A DNA stretch of 64,000 nucleotides from positions 66,560,546-66,624,545 of the forward strand of contig NC_081408.1 of the NCBI RefSeq assembly GCF_030272615.1. The letters are read 5' to 3'. This stretch comes from Cryptomeria japonica. Taxonomy: Eukaryota; Streptophyta; Pinopsida; Cupressales; Cupressaceae. Shown here piece by piece: positions 35,600 through 48,267 of this stretch (positions are counted from its first letter, which is position 1; the number at the start of each line of letters is the position of its first letter). The notes under the pieces are model-generated. The model made no database searches. It was given only the letters and a program-made list of their open reading frames with translations, and was not told where the DNA came from. The translations under genes and the position numbers were made by a program.

Positions 35600-35960
35600 A
35601 ATTATAACCATACTCAATTAGGTTTAGGGTTAGGATTCAATTTGGTTTAGTGTTAGGGTCAATATGAAATATATAATTAGAGTTAGGGTTGGAAATCCCT
35701 AATTTAATAAAGGTTATAGTGTAATTTAATTTACTATTCAATTTGATATAGGGTTAGGATTCAATTTCATTTGGTTTACAGGTTAGGATTTCATATGGTT
35801 TAATATTTTATTAGTTTTAGGAATAGGGTTTGATTTGGTTTATAGCTAGGGTTCAATTTTAGTGTTCCATCGAGTTTAGGCTTAGGGTTAAATTTTTTTT
35901 ACTATTAATGCTAAGGTTTAATTTGATTTAATGTTTAATTAGGTGTACAATTAGGGTTTT
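35600..35960 (+). repeat. Degenerate telomere-like tract
   Basis: Repeated words tttagggttagg, gttagggtt, tagggtttgattt and 'ggattcaatttggttta' recur about every 25-35 bases. The core resembles the plant telomere unit TTTAGGG, but perfect tandem units are absent. Confidence 0.55.
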
Positions 35961-36487
35961 ATTTGATTTAGAGTTATATCACATCCTATCTATTTACTTA
36001 CTTTAGTAATGAAATAAATTGAATTAAACTATTTTGTTAATTTTCTCATTATTATTCAATTATAAATAAATATGATCAAATTAGATAAGAAAATGAAATG
36101 ATGAATTAATTATGATATTAATATGAGTGTTTATTCTTCGGCTGTGGAGTTGAGAGCCAATCTATTGACATATTATTGTGTGCATTTGAGTGCTAGTATG
36201 AGTCAAAGACAAGAACATGTTTGAAGGGAAGTGATCTAGCCACTTGGTAAATAATGGTCATAATGGATTCTTGTTTCACACACCACGTAGCTCAATGATT
36301 ATGATTCATGAACATGTTTTAATTCTTTTGAATAGTTGTGATGCTTATGATTATAGATTTTATTGTTCCACTTCAATGGTATGATAGGCATAAATAAATA
36401 AAAATTGTTCAATTTTCATTCCTTAATTCATCTCTCATAGCTATATGATTGAGAAAAATGAATGATTTTTTTATATTATAATTTATT
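35961..36487. other. AT-rich stretch, no gene seen
   Basis: No long open frame, repeat or recognisable element terminus. It leads into the microsatellite. Confidence 0.5.
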
Positions 36488-37067
36488 ATACATACATTCA
36501 TTCATTCATTCATACATACATACATACATACATATATATGTATATATGTATGTATATGTATGTACATATATATGTACATATATATATGTACATATGTATG
36601 TATGTATATATGTACATATATATATATATATATATATGTATATGTAGATATATCAATATGTATATCTATATATGTGTGTGTATATATGTGTGTGTGTGTG
36701 TGTGTGTTTATGTATGTGTATATATATGTGTATATATATATACATATACATATTGATATATCTACATATACATATATATATATGTATACATATATACATA
36801 TATATATATATATGTATACATATATATATGTATATGTATGTATATATATGTATACATACATATATATGTATGTATACATATACATATATATATGTATACA
36901 TACATATATATGTATGTATACATATACATATATATATGTATACATACATATATATGTATGTATACATATACATATATATATGTATACATACATATATGTA
37001 TATCTATACATATATATATGTACATACATATACATATACATATACATATATAGATACACACATACAT

Positions 37068-37108
<41 letters not shown>

Positions 37109-37191
37109 TATATATATATACATACATACATACATATACCTATACATATATGTATGTATATATAAAAAGATATGTATATATATGTATATAT
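36488..37191. repeat. TA/CATA microsatellite, left segment
   Basis: About 700 bases of alternating (TA)n, (CATA)n, (TATG)n and a short (TG)n run at 36,690-36,710, with a higher-order repeat of about 60 bases at 36,860-36,990 (tatacatatacatatatatatg). Long 'open frames' of Tyr/Ile/Met/Cys/His here are artefacts. It is the left part of a tract split by elements B and F. Confidence 0.92.
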
Positions 37192-38556
37192 TGATGGCAC
37201 GATGAATCAATAAGGATCCAGACAACTAATGAGAGGGAAAGGTGAATCAGTACAGAGAAAACTGAATAAACTTTCACCAACCTCAATAACAATCTCACAA
37301 GTCAATCTTAGAACTAACTAGTTCAAACACTGAAGTACAAATTGCAATATCACTATCAAGTATACTGGTTGACTGCCATAATAGTATAACAACATAACAA
37401 CTATATAACTCTCAAAACCTTTTAAAAAAAACATTCAAATACTTTACTAACTATTGTAAACCCTCATTTTAAATTACTACCGGTCATTTTATCAGGTATC
37501 AAAGTGGATATAATAGTTAAGCAAATTAGCCACAAAAACATTCACCACTTGACACAATGATTTTGACGTGGGAACCCAAATGGGAGAAACTAGAGTGGGG
37601 ATGAGTACCCACAAGTGTTCTGAACTCTTCTGAAGTTCGCCTTTTTAGGAGCCAAGCCTGTTAAAGCTTACAAAAAGTCCTATTAAGAACAGATCCTGTT
37701 AGGGACCACCTGGTTAAGGGATTGACTATAATGCCCTATTAGAAGCAATACCCTATTAGGATAACCTCAGTAGAGGATTTAAAATCCAAGCTAATAGATC
37801 ACCTTGTTAGAGAATTTAGATAGCACTATGCCTGTTAAAGCATACCCAGTTAAGGGATTTGACTATTGTAATTGTTAGAAAACAACATGGGTTTGTTGAT
37901 ATAGTGAATAGAACTACTCTACTTGATCGGATCTTTTGCATGCTCCTATTTGTATTCACACATACTACAGATACACCTTTTGGTTTTGCAACCAATCACT
38001 CTTACACTTAACCAAAATTGCCAACACTATAACAAAACAACTCATCGACCATATAAACAAAATAATAGGTCAGTAACACATCACAAATCTAAGATCTCAT
38101 AGAGATTACAAACAAATCGGTCCAAATATGACAGTTGGACTACATAGAAGTCATTGCACATCATTCAAGATCACCACTTCATCAAATCATGTAACTCATC
38201 ATGCGGTTTCTACTATATGCAATGTACTCGCTCATTCCTAAGATAAAACTGTTATCTCTATGCACCAAAAGCATTTTAAACTCTTTACATACAACATGCA
38301 TATGTTACATAATCACCACCTTTCATCATTTGATCATAAACCAATACAACCAATTCAACAAGCTCCATCGGTTAGGGTTTAGCACATCAACAAGTAGAGT
38401 TACTGGTTGAACTCACTTGTTCTTAAGGGATACCAGTTTCCTTTGCTAGCTCACATACCGGTTGCAAAACAGTAATCATAACATCATTATCGGTTATAAT
38501 TGACATCAATGACAATAAAATAGTTCATCAATGCAATCTTCATGCAAATGTCAACA
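37192..38556 (-). repeat. 3' LTR of element B (1,365 bp)
   Basis: Plus-strand edges TGATGGCACG and GTCAACA. The inner edge is followed by atctccccctttg, the complement of the polypurine tract. Confidence 0.9.
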
Positions 38557-38914
38557 ATCTCCCCCTTTGACATTGATTGTGATGATTAAGAGTAATACAG
38601 ATACACAGGTATAGGAATCTTGGTTTACATTTTACCATGTACTCTCCTTCAACTAAGTCTCCATGCCTTCAGCTTGGTAACTAGCTATAGATCTTCTCTT
38701 TATGAATCATACAATTCATCTCCCATAATCATATAGTTCTTCTCCCCCTTTGACAACAATGCCAAAGTGAAAGTAAAACATGTAGTGTCATACTTCACTA
38801 TTCTGCATCAACAATTTGCAACTTGATTCTCTCCCTGTGGAATAACTCCACTCTACACCAATCCTGCTTCAAGATTCTTCAATTATCTTTGGGACTATTG
38901 TATTCTACATCTTC
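38557..38914 (-). promoter_or_regulatory. 3' leader and polypurine tract of element B
   Basis: The minus strand has CAAAGGGGGAGAT abutting the LTR and a second GGGGGAGAA block at about 38,745. The rest is non-coding sequence after the RNase H stop. Confidence 0.7.
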
Positions 38915-40518
38915 TCATTTGACCTCATGTAGGGGCACAACCTCTAGATGACTTCTAAGATAGTCAAAAGTAGTCCTCGAAAGAGGTTTAGTAAAGATAT
39001 CTGCTAGTTTCTCCTTAGTAGATACATGCTCCAATAACACATCTTTGCTCTTCACTTTCTCTCTTAAGAAATGATATTTCAGCTCAATATGATTGGTTCT
39101 AGCATGCAACACCTAGTTCTTTGAAATATTTATTACACTGGTGTTGTCACATAAAATGTTTATAGGTTCTATAATCTTCAGCTTGAATCCTTCCAGAATG
39201 TGTTTTATCTAGATTGCATAGGTACAATTCATATATGTTGCTACATATTTAGCTTCAGCAGTGGATTGAGAAATACTACCTTGCTTCTTGTTGCTCTAGG
39301 ATACAAGTCTTCCACTAGTTGTGCTCTTCCTATCATCAACATTACCTGCCCAGTTTGCATCTATATAAACCTTCAAATCAAAGTTACCTGTATATTTATA
39401 TCATAATCCATAGTCAATAGTACCTTTCAAATATCTGAATATCCTTTTAGTTTCTATCAAGTGTGTCTCCTTTGGATTATTCAGAAATCTGGCAACTAAA
39501 CCAACTACATGAGCAATATCTGGTCTGCTCTGAACAACATAATGGAGTTTCCCTATCATTTATTTATACTACTTCTCATCAACAGATGAAGCATCATCCT
39601 CCTTAGATAGTTTAAAAATTGTAACCATTGGTGTCCCAACTGGTTTACATTCACTCATTCCAAATACCTTTAACACCTCTTTCACATATTTAGATGGTGT
39701 GATAAAAATACAACTCTTCATTTACTGAATTTGAAAACTAATGAATAATTTTATCTCTCCAACTAGAGACATTTCAAATTCACTTTTCATCTCATTTGAA
39801 AAGTCATCACTCATTTCATAATTGCCTCCAAATGTAATATCATCTACAAATACTTCACTAACCAGTATCTTATCTCCTTCAGATTTGAGATATATATATT
39901 GTTGTCAATACTAGTTTTTTGAAAACCTATCTTCATTAGGTGTGAATGAAGTTTTTCATACCATGCTCTTGGTGCTTGCTTCAAACTATAATGTGCCTTT
40001 TGCAGTTTACACACCATATCCTTTGCATCAGTCAAAGCATAACCATCTGGCTCCTCAATGCATAGTTCCTCTTCCAGTATCTCATTTATAAATGTTGACT
40101 TCACATCCATCTAGTATACTTTGAATCCCTTATAGGATGCAAATGCAAGTAGAGTCTTACCTTCCAATCTAGCAACTAGTGCAAATGTCTCGCCATAATC
40201 TTCTCATTCTTGTTGTGCATAACCTTTGCATACCAATATAGCTTTGTTTCTGACTACTAATCCATCTTTGTTCAATTTATTCCTGAATACCCATTTAGTT
40301 CCTATCACATTTTTATTCACTTGTCTAGGTACTAGGGTCCATGTGTTGTTCTTCTCAATCTAGTCAAGCTCTTCTTCCATAGCTTTAATCTAGTGATCAT
40401 CTCCAAATGCTTCCTTAGCAGTTCTTGTCACAATAGTTGAGATCATGCAAGAATTCTCTCTAATTATTCTTTTGGTTAATACTCCAGCATCTTTTTCTCC
40501 AATAATCTGGTCAGGTTT
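38915..40518 (-). pseudogene. pol: RT and RNase H of element B
   Basis: The RT segment reads MDVKSTFINEILEEELCIEE, then QAPRAWYEKLHSHLMKIGFQ (40,110-39,900). After a frameshift the catalytic block VFVDDI lies at about 39,840, so the aspartates are intact but out of frame. RNase H ends LADIFTKPLSRTTFDYLRS at 38,930. Several stops lie between. The upstream end stops at the insertion of C, and the reading resumes at 43,768 inside the RYVRLNHNP..QIIGEKDA linker. Confidence 0.85.
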
Positions 40519-41337
40519 TGTTAGATTCAATGACAATCCCAAAGAAACTGAGAGGGGGGTGAATCAGTGTCTAACCGATTGATAGAATATTCGAACTTAT
40601 TAATAACTTTGCATCCCAAAATAGTGTACCAGTAAATAAAAATTATTACAATAAATACAGATAATAGAGACAACATAGAAACACACCATAATGCAGCATA
40701 TTTAATGAGGAAACTCGGTGTGAGAAAAACCTCGGTGGGATTTGTGACCCACAATATTTACTCACTAGGCAATGAATAAATACTACTTACAATGAGGGGT
40801 CTGCACATGCCAGGAGGCCAACAACCTATAGCCCACTGCTCAATAAAGAGTCACACTGACTACAAAATGGATTATCAAATCCAATACAATGTACTGATCA
40901 AAACAAAATCTCTCATGCCAGGTTTAGTACTGGTTTAAGCTCAATCAATAACCAAAACCTTCACTGTCAACTATATCACCTTATAAAAAATTGCCTTATA
41001 CTTCTCATCCATCTACTTACATAAAATGACCAATAAGCTCTCGTACATATATGAGTCTTTTACAATATACCATTTCGGCTTTACAAAAGATAATTACATT
41101 ACAAAATAATTCATATAAACAAAACTTTATCCCATGTCGGCTAGAGTGCTGGTATACTTGTTGCCGATGTAATCTGAATGCCAGTGAAGTGCCTGCTGGT
41201 GCCGGTGTCTGTCGGTGTATGAATTTTTTGATGTTGGGCATGTAGAAACCAATTGCCGATGACTTTCTAGTTGGTTGCCAGATGGTTGCTATCAATGAGA
41301 ACATCAACTATTCTCATAAGAGTGTAGAATGCCAACA
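40519..41337 (-). repeat. 3' LTR of element C (819 bp)
   Basis: Plus-strand edges TGTTAGATTC and GCCAACA; followed by atctacccctttgg, a polypurine complement with one interruption. Resembles the A LTR in length, the C-tract and leader, with clear divergence elsewhere. Confidence 0.87.
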
Positions 41338-41466
41338 ATCTACCCCTTTGGCATTGATGGCAACACTCATGAGAAAAATCAAAACTATTATCCAAAAACT
41401 GAAATCCAAAAAGATGTGCTCCCCTTGAGCAAGTTGGTTACAAAAATTCTACCTCAAGGTTTGTAA

Positions 41467-43206
41467 TCAGTTGGTTACAATCTGAAAGATGTCCGCCAAA
41501 ATCATATTCAGACTCTGCATAAGTGTTTTGTTGTCATCTAAATTTGCCTCAATCTACTGGATCATACTGGTGAGATAGTGCATCTTCTGCTCTAGTGTCC
41601 GTTCTCCTTGTACTGTTGCCTTAGACAATTCATTTCTCTGAGTAATCAGATTATCCAGCCTTGGACCAAGTTTATCTTTTAGTTCCTAGGCATTAGACTT
41701 TATCCTTGCCTTTTCTTTCTCAATTTTTTCTAATTTCTCCTCAAAGACTGCCATTTCCTATTCAAAAACTGATATGACTCTGGATGGACCTAATATTATC
41801 CACAATGTCATCAATTTCTTTCTATGTCTTCTTGATCTCCTTATCAATGTCCTTAGTCAAACATTGAGGCTTACATGCTTCCATCTATAGATTGTTATAC
41901 TCCAAAATTGTATAATTGAGTATCGATAAAAGTGTATCTACATGATCAGTACATTTTTTAATTGTGTTTTCAAAAAATGTATTTTTCTCTTTTTCAATTC
42001 TCTCCTTTATGATATCCTCATTCACCTTGTCTATAATTATAATATTATCAGAAATGAATTTGGACAATGTGTCCAATTTGCCTAAATAATCCTTAATGTG
42101 ATCTATGTTACAATTTGTTGCAATCATATTAAGAACTAGTAAATTGTTATCGTGCCTGAAAATCTAATGCATTGCAATTAGTTATCCTCTTAATGAAATC
42201 CAAAAGTACCTCTGTGATATTGGTAGGTCTGAATTCACCTGTAGATGTATTTGGTTCAGCTATAGGTTTCATCTCAATAGATGTCTGACCAATCACCTTT
42301 ACTATATCCTCTTTACTTCCATCAGATGTATCCATTTTTATTTTATTTTCCTCTAGTGGATATGTCTGTTTTTGCATCTCAACCTTTAATGGTTTCTTAG
42401 TCTATTTCAGTGTCTCTGTACCTATCAATTTTTTAGTCTCAACATGAACCTCTGCCTCTGTTTGTTTTTCCGAAAGTTCTAATGTCAGATTCTTAGTCTC
42501 TAGTTGCCCTGTGCTAGTACCTTTTTCTTCTATAGGTTTGTTAGTCTCTGTCAGTTTCTCTATTTGGTTTGGTATCTTAGTTTCCCGAGAGTCAATAGTT
42601 TGTACCAGTTTCTCTTAAATTTTCCTATTATCAACATTATCTGTCTTAACCTTTGAATTATCCACAACAATGTTTACTTCTTGAGTATCCACATTCATTG
42701 TAAAGAGTATCTTAGACTCAAGGTTAGTATTATCATGTGTTATACCTTCAGTTTCAGTAGTCGGTGGATCTTCTGAGTGTACTGGTGGTGTATACAAAGG
42801 AGGTGGTGGAAGGTTATCTATAAACTTTATGTTTGGAATACCACCCACTTTGTCTTTACCCTTTTCCTTGTCTTTCTGATATACTTTGAATTTTTTTTTG
42901 GGTCTGCTCTTTTCTTATTGCTTCTCCTTCTCCACAAAGAATATGTTCCATTTATCTACAGTCTCATCTGCAATCTCTTTTACCCTTCTAGCCATCGGGC
43001 TTACTTGCCGGTATCAACTAAAAAATATAGATCGGTTAGCTTTAGAGATAAGTTCATCAATTTCTTCCTTGGATTTTACTAGATGAACAACCAAGAGTTC
43101 TTCAACCTTCAATTTCTTATCCAATTCCATCACTGATAGCCTTTTGTTTCTAGTCTCATGTAGAGATCATTTGGTAGCTCATCAATCCCCATAGTTGATA
43201 AATATG
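41467..43206 (-). pseudogene. Element C ORF2, C-terminal half
   Basis: Collinear with the second half of A's ORF2 on the minus strand: DELPNDLYMRLETKR (43,190), KLKVEELLVVHLVKSKEEID, KWNIFFVEKEKQ, GGIPNIKFIDNLPPP (42,848), LFTMNVDTQEVNIVVD, TNITEVLLDFIKRITNC, KLDTLSKFISDNI, and an end ADIF..VTN at 41,467 where A ends LGDIF. Several stops and frameshifts are present. Substitutions relative to A are largely conservative (D/E, I/V, K/R). It is truncated at its 5' end by the deletion that joins it to the LTR. Confidence 0.75.
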
Positions 43207-43767
43207 ACAATATTTACTGACTGGCCAATGAATAAACACTACTTACAATGACAAGCCTGCACATGTAGGGAGGCCAATAGCCTATAGCTCACTGCTCAAT
43301 AAAGAGTCACACTAACTACAAAATGGATTATCAAATCCAATACAATGTACTACCTAGTACCGGTTTAAGCTCAGTCAATAACCAAAACCTTCCCTGTCAA
43401 CTATATCACCTTATACAAAATTGCCTTATTCTTCTCATCCATCTACTTACATAAAATGACCTATAAGATCTCATACATATATGAGTCTTTTACAATATAC
43501 CATGCTAGCTTTACAAAATATAATTACATTACAAAACAATTCATATAAACAAAAATTTATCCCATGTTGGCTAGACTACCTGTATACTTATTGTTGATGT
43601 AATCTAAATGCCAGTGAAGTGCCTGTCGGTGATGATGTCTACCAGTGTATGAAGTTTGTGATGTCAAGCATGTAGAAACCAATTGCCGGTGACTTTCCAG
43701 TTGGTTGCCAGATGGTTTCCATCAATGACATCATCAACTATTCTCATAAGAGTGTAGAATGCCAACA
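43207..43767 (-). repeat. Partial 5' LTR of element C
   Basis: Matches 40,752-41,337 of the 3' LTR, beginning at acaatatttact. The first ~235 bases of the plus-strand LTR are missing. The outer end GCCAACA is intact. Confidence 0.85.
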
Positions 43768-44543
43768 GGATTATGATTGAGTCTCACATACCTTGGAATA
43801 ACATGATCATTATCCTCAGGTTCTTCTTTCTCATTATCATCATCTTCTCAAGAATCTACCTATTCTAGTTGAACTGGTACTACAGTATTCACTTCAGCAG
43901 CTTCTGGCTTCACCAGTTTTGATTCCAAAATGAGAATGTAAGGTTCAGCTTCCTTTTTCTCCTCACTAGTTTCTCTTGAGACTTCAGGATACTCATCCAC
44001 TCGGACATCAACACTCTCAATGTTTGTCTTTGTCTGGTTTTTGTAACATTTGTAGGTCTTACTCTTGGTGGAGTACCCAAGAAATATGCCTTCATCACTT
44101 TTAGCCTCAAACTTTCTAACATAGTCAGCTGTCTTGATAAAATATTTATAGCCAATAATCTTAAAATAAATGACATTAGGTGATCTACCATACCAGTATT
44201 CATAAGGATTTTTATCCTTACCTCTCTTTACCAATATCTGGTTCATAGTGTAGATAGTTGTGCTAACAACTTCCGTCTAGAAAGGTTTTTCTACACCTCC
44301 TTGTATTAGCATTATTCTTGCAGCTTCAACAACTGACTGGTTGTTCCTCTCTGCAATACCATTTTTTTATGGTGTCCTCGGTGCAGAAAGATGCCTCTTA
44401 ATTTCATTATCTTCACAATATCTAGTGAATTCCTCTGAAGTAAATTCACCTCCTTGATCAATCCTCAGACACTTTATCTTCTTACCACTTTCCTTTTCAA
44501 CTAAGGCCCTGAATGCCTTGAACTTACTAAAGGCTTTTGTTTT
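43768..44543 (-). pseudogene. pol: Integrase C-terminal part of element B
   Basis: The minus strand reads NGIAERNNQSVVEAARIMLI (with the catalytic Glu of DDE), NQILVKRGKDKNPYEYWYGR, SPNVIYFKIIGYKYFIKTAD and GIFLGYSTKSKTYKCYKNQT, the conserved copia integrase C-terminal and GKGY-type blocks. The acidic linker before RT follows, and C is inserted in it. The upstream end is cut by D in FLKD..KAF.KFKAF. Confidence 0.85.
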
Positions 44544-45677
44544 TGTTAGGAATCGGGAAGGACAACTGAGAGTGGGAGGGGTGAATCAATTATGTTTAAG
44601 TTATAAACCAAAGTAGATTATTCCAACTTAAACATTAATTCCAGTAAACCAAACTTAAATACCGATGAGACAAATTAACAGTTATAGCAGTACTGGTGGA
44701 GCTTAATGCATGAAACAAAAAGAGAAACAACATCCACAACACGACACAGAGACTTTGATGTGGAACCCCTGTAAGCGGAAAAACCACGGTGGGAAACCTT
44801 ATGCACAATTAGATGATACTACTATAGATAGTAAGTGTATACAAATGAGGTCTACACATGTAGAAAGGCCAACCACCTAGAGCTCACTTCTCAATAAAAA
44901 AATAGGAGTCACAATGACTACACAATTGGATAGTTAAATCCAATGATAATGTACTGCTCAAAATAACATCTGCAATGCTGGATTCAGTACCATTTTAAGC
45001 TCTGAACATGAGTGCCAAACACCTTCATAACCTTCCTTCAACCTTTAGATAATGTCTGCATGATTCACACAAGGATCTGCTTATTTTCGCTCTTCAATAT
45101 TCACTCATATCATTTCCATATCCATGTTCATATCTGATCTTTAATAAGATCTTATATTTATAAAAAACCTAAGACCAAATATTAAGGTCGGCTCACTAAA
45201 TATATTAGAATTAAAATCAATTACAAACACGTCTTGATGCGATACAATATGTTGGCTCAATACAATTACAATCAATAAACAATTTCCAAAACATGTCATG
45301 TTGATGTAGAATAGATATCATGTACCGGTCCATAACCTAGACCTATTTATCGGTTAAGGCAAATGTGTCAACTCGATTAGACCAATAAGTAAAACACCAA
45401 ATCCAAACATCCAATTCATGTCTTTGACATAACCAAATGACCTCCAGATGATAACAAGTCATCATCACGACTGGTGAACAATATAACCTACCGGTGAAGC
45501 ATATACTGGTGACTGTGCATAAGCCAATATCCAAGTCGGGACCACAATGTGTCGGTTCAACAACAAACCAATACAACCATAGTGCCAAATCAACAATGTA
45601 GCCCGCCAAGAAGATAAGTGTTGACATCAATGACAAAACCAATGCAACACATGATGAAGTCATCCATAATACCAACA
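44544..45677 (-). repeat. 3' LTR of element D (1,134 bp)
   Basis: Plus-strand edges TGTTAGGAATC and ACCAACA, followed by the polypurine complement. A TATA-like TATAAATAT (minus) lies at 45,154-45,162 beside the conserved 'cctaagacc'. Confidence 0.9.
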
Positions 45678-46036
45678 ATCTCCCCCTTTGGCATTGATGG
45701 CAATAGTAAATGGAAAAACATCTAATTGCCAAAAAATAGAATGCCAAAAACCAACAATCTCCCAAAATAGATTAATACAAAGTTCTGTGCCAAAACAAAA
45801 ACCATATAACCAAAAATACATCTCTCCAAAGTACATTGTTTTTCCATAGATATCTCTCCCCCTTTGACATCAAATGCCAAAGCAGTTAAGATAAAAACAT
45901 AACATACAGCTGAATACTCCCCCTGAGTAGTAGCTCTCCTCCATCAAAGCCGAAAAAAGATTTTTATGTTAGTTCCTACCGGTTTGATGCCAATCTTCAT
46001 CTTTCAAGTCTCTCCTAGTGGGGAAATTACCCCAAG
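45678..46036 (-). promoter_or_regulatory. 3' leader of element D with repeated polypurine blocks
   Basis: The minus strand has CCAAAGGGGGAGAT next to the LTR and further GGGGGAG blocks at about 45,858 and 45,920, set in the same 'ggcatt..tgatgtcaaa' context as in element G. Confidence 0.7.
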
Positions 46037-47238
46037 CTACTCTCTAAGATATTCGAATGTTTCCTTAAGCAAAGTCTTAGTAAAGATATCTGCAATTTTC
46101 TCTTTAGTATTCACATAAACCAATCTTACTCCATTTGCTTCAACATTCTCTTTCAAAAAATTATACTTAATAGAAACATGTTTTGTCTTAGAGTGAAATA
46201 CCAGATTCTTTGATATATCAATTGTTGTTGAATTATCACAATAAATAATTATTGGTTCTTTTCATTTTACCTTTATATCCTTCAACATTTGCTTGATCCA
46301 TAATACCAGAGTACAATTAGTTGTTGTTGCAAAATATTATGATTCTGCTATAGATAATGATGTACAAGTCTTCTTCTTGCTAATCCATGAAATTAACCTT
46401 TTGCCAAGAAAGAATGCCCCACTAGTGGTATTCTTTCTGTCATCTACATCTCCTGCCCAATTAGAATCTATGTATGCACATAACTCAAAATTGTCATCCT
46501 TAGGATACCATAAACCAAGATTTGTTGTGCCTTGTAGGTACTGGAAAATCCTTTTTACTGTCGATTGATGATTTTCTTTAGGATTGCATTGAAATATTGA
46601 TACAATACATATTGCATTCATTATATCAGGTCTAGTTTGTGTCGAATACAGTAATCCTCCAATCATAGATTTGTTCCTTGTCAGATTAAAAGGAGTTGAA
46701 TCATCCTTCAATGTCAATTTATCAGTTGTAGTCATAGGAGTGCTTACCGGTTTGTAGTTTTCCATACCAAAATTCTTCAAAAGTTCCTTCAAGTATTTTG
46801 TTTGACATATGAATATACCTTTATCTATTTGTGAAATCTTAAAACCTAGAAATTTTTTTATCTCTCCAATCATATACATTTCAAATTCTTCTTGCATCTT
46901 GTTAGCAAAGTCTTTACATAATCCATCTTCACCTCCAAAAATGATATCATCTACAAATACTTCTATAACCAAAATGCTATCATTGGTAACTTTGTAATAC
47001 AAATTACTGTCAGCATTACCTTTTGTGTAACCAAAATTTAAAATATATTTATCCAATCTAGTATACCAAGCTTTGGGAGCTTGGTTCAATCCATATAAAT
47101 ATTTCCTTAGCCTGCAAACCATATCTTTATCATCTATCAATGAAAATCCATCAGGTTGTTCAATGTAAACTTCCTCCTCAAGATCTCCATTCAAAATGCA
47201 CATTTTACATCCATCTGATAAACTTTATAGTTCTTATG
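46037..47238 (-). pseudogene. pol: RT (C-terminal part) and RNase H of element D
   Basis: Open for 288 codons (47,203-46,337): GDLEEEVYIEQPDGF, then LNQAPKAWYTRLDKYI, catalytic VFVDDIIFGG, FLGFKISQIDKGIF, GGLLYSTQTRPDIMNAI, then RNase H AYIDSNWAGDVDDRKNTTSG. After one stop it continues IIIYCDNSTTIDISKN and ends ETFEYLRE at 46,040. RT YVDD-type and RNase H Asp residues are present. Upstream the coding continues past the solo LTR E at 48,268. Confidence 0.88.
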
Positions 47239-48267
47239 TGTTAGGTACTGGAGACAACAGAGAGGAGGGGTGTGAATCATTTGTCCAATAATTTCAACCA
47301 AAATTAACTTAACCAAAACTTAATGCTTAATGTCGGTAAACCAAACTTTATACTGGTAAAGATTAATGCATGAAATAGAAAGACAATAACATCCACAACA
47401 CATAACACAAATATTTGTATGTGGAAACCCTATAAGGGAAAAACCATGGTGTGAATCCTTACCCATAATCAAATGATACTACTACAGATAGTATGTGTGT
47501 ACAATATGGATTCTGCGCATGCAGAAAGGCCAGCTGCCTAGAGCTCACTGCTCAATCACAACATGAGAGTCACACTGACTATAATTGGATGGTTAAATCC
47601 AATGATAATGTACTACATAAAATAGCATCTTCATATGTTGGATTCAGTACTAGTTTAGTTCTGATTGCCTTCACAAAAACCATCCTTCAACCTTCAAATG
47701 ATGTTTGTGTGTATAGCTCTGCTTATTTTTGCATATACCTTATTACAATTCTTTTTCAATTGCATATCATTCTCACAAATGAGATCTTACATTTATACCA
47801 TAACCTAAGACCAATTTAATAGGTTAACTCATTAAAAGATATTACAATAAAATCAATTACAAATAAATCAATATCCGATGCATGATGTTGGCTCAATGCA
47901 ATTACAATAATAATAACTCATCTCCATAACATGTCGTGCTGATCTGGAATAGATATGCCTGTCAGTGCATAACCTAGACCTATTTGCACATAACAACAAA
48001 TATGCAAACCCGAATAAAAAAATAACCAAATCACCAAAACCAAGTGATCAAATAATGTCTTTGACATAACCAAGTAGTTTCCAAGTCATTCCAAGTGTCG
48101 GTGAATAATATAACTTGCTGGTGAACCAAATACCAGTGACTGTGCATAAGTCTCTGACTTGTCGGTGAACATAATCAAAGATCTCCAAGTGCTGAGAAGT
48201 GATGAAAAGTGATGACAGGTGTTGACATCAATGACGAAACCATATCAACATATCCAAAATATCAACA
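47239..48267 (-). mobile_element. Element E: solo LTR (1,029 bp) in the RT gene of D
   Basis: Edges TGTTAGGTACTGG and ATCAACA; flanks ttatg and atatg (4 of 5 match). No internal sequence. Removing it rejoins [19 protein letters not shown] of D's RT. Its end resembles the right end of the G LTR (GGAGACAAC / GTTGTCTCC), so it is the G family. It contains GTATAAATG (minus, 47,790-47,798). Confidence 0.88.

Larger units (their letters stand above)
40519..43767 (-). mobile_element. Element C: internally deleted relative of element A
   Basis: A complete 3' LTR (40,519-41,337), the 3' half of ORF2 (41,467-43,206) and only the outer part of the 5' LTR (43,207-43,767). The 5' half of ORF2, all of ORF1, the primer site and the inner part of the 5' LTR are missing. 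Flanks are ggttt (left) and ggatt (right), a target duplication with one change. It is inserted between integrase and RT of B. Confidence 0.85.

Noticed and set aside
36860-36990. Regular ~60-base repeats that could suggest an array such as CRISPR
   Set aside because: The units are all microsatellite with no distinct spacers, and the context is a plant genome.
36502-37225. Long open frames on both strands rich in Tyr, Ile, Met, Cys, His
   Set aside because: They are translations of a TA/CATA/TATG microsatellite, which lacks stops in most frames; no protein signal.
45343-45765. 140-codon minus-strand frame with hydrophobic stretches
   Set aside because: It spans the LTR of D and its polypurine region; no counterpart stays open in the 5' LTR except a short piece (52,056-52,343).
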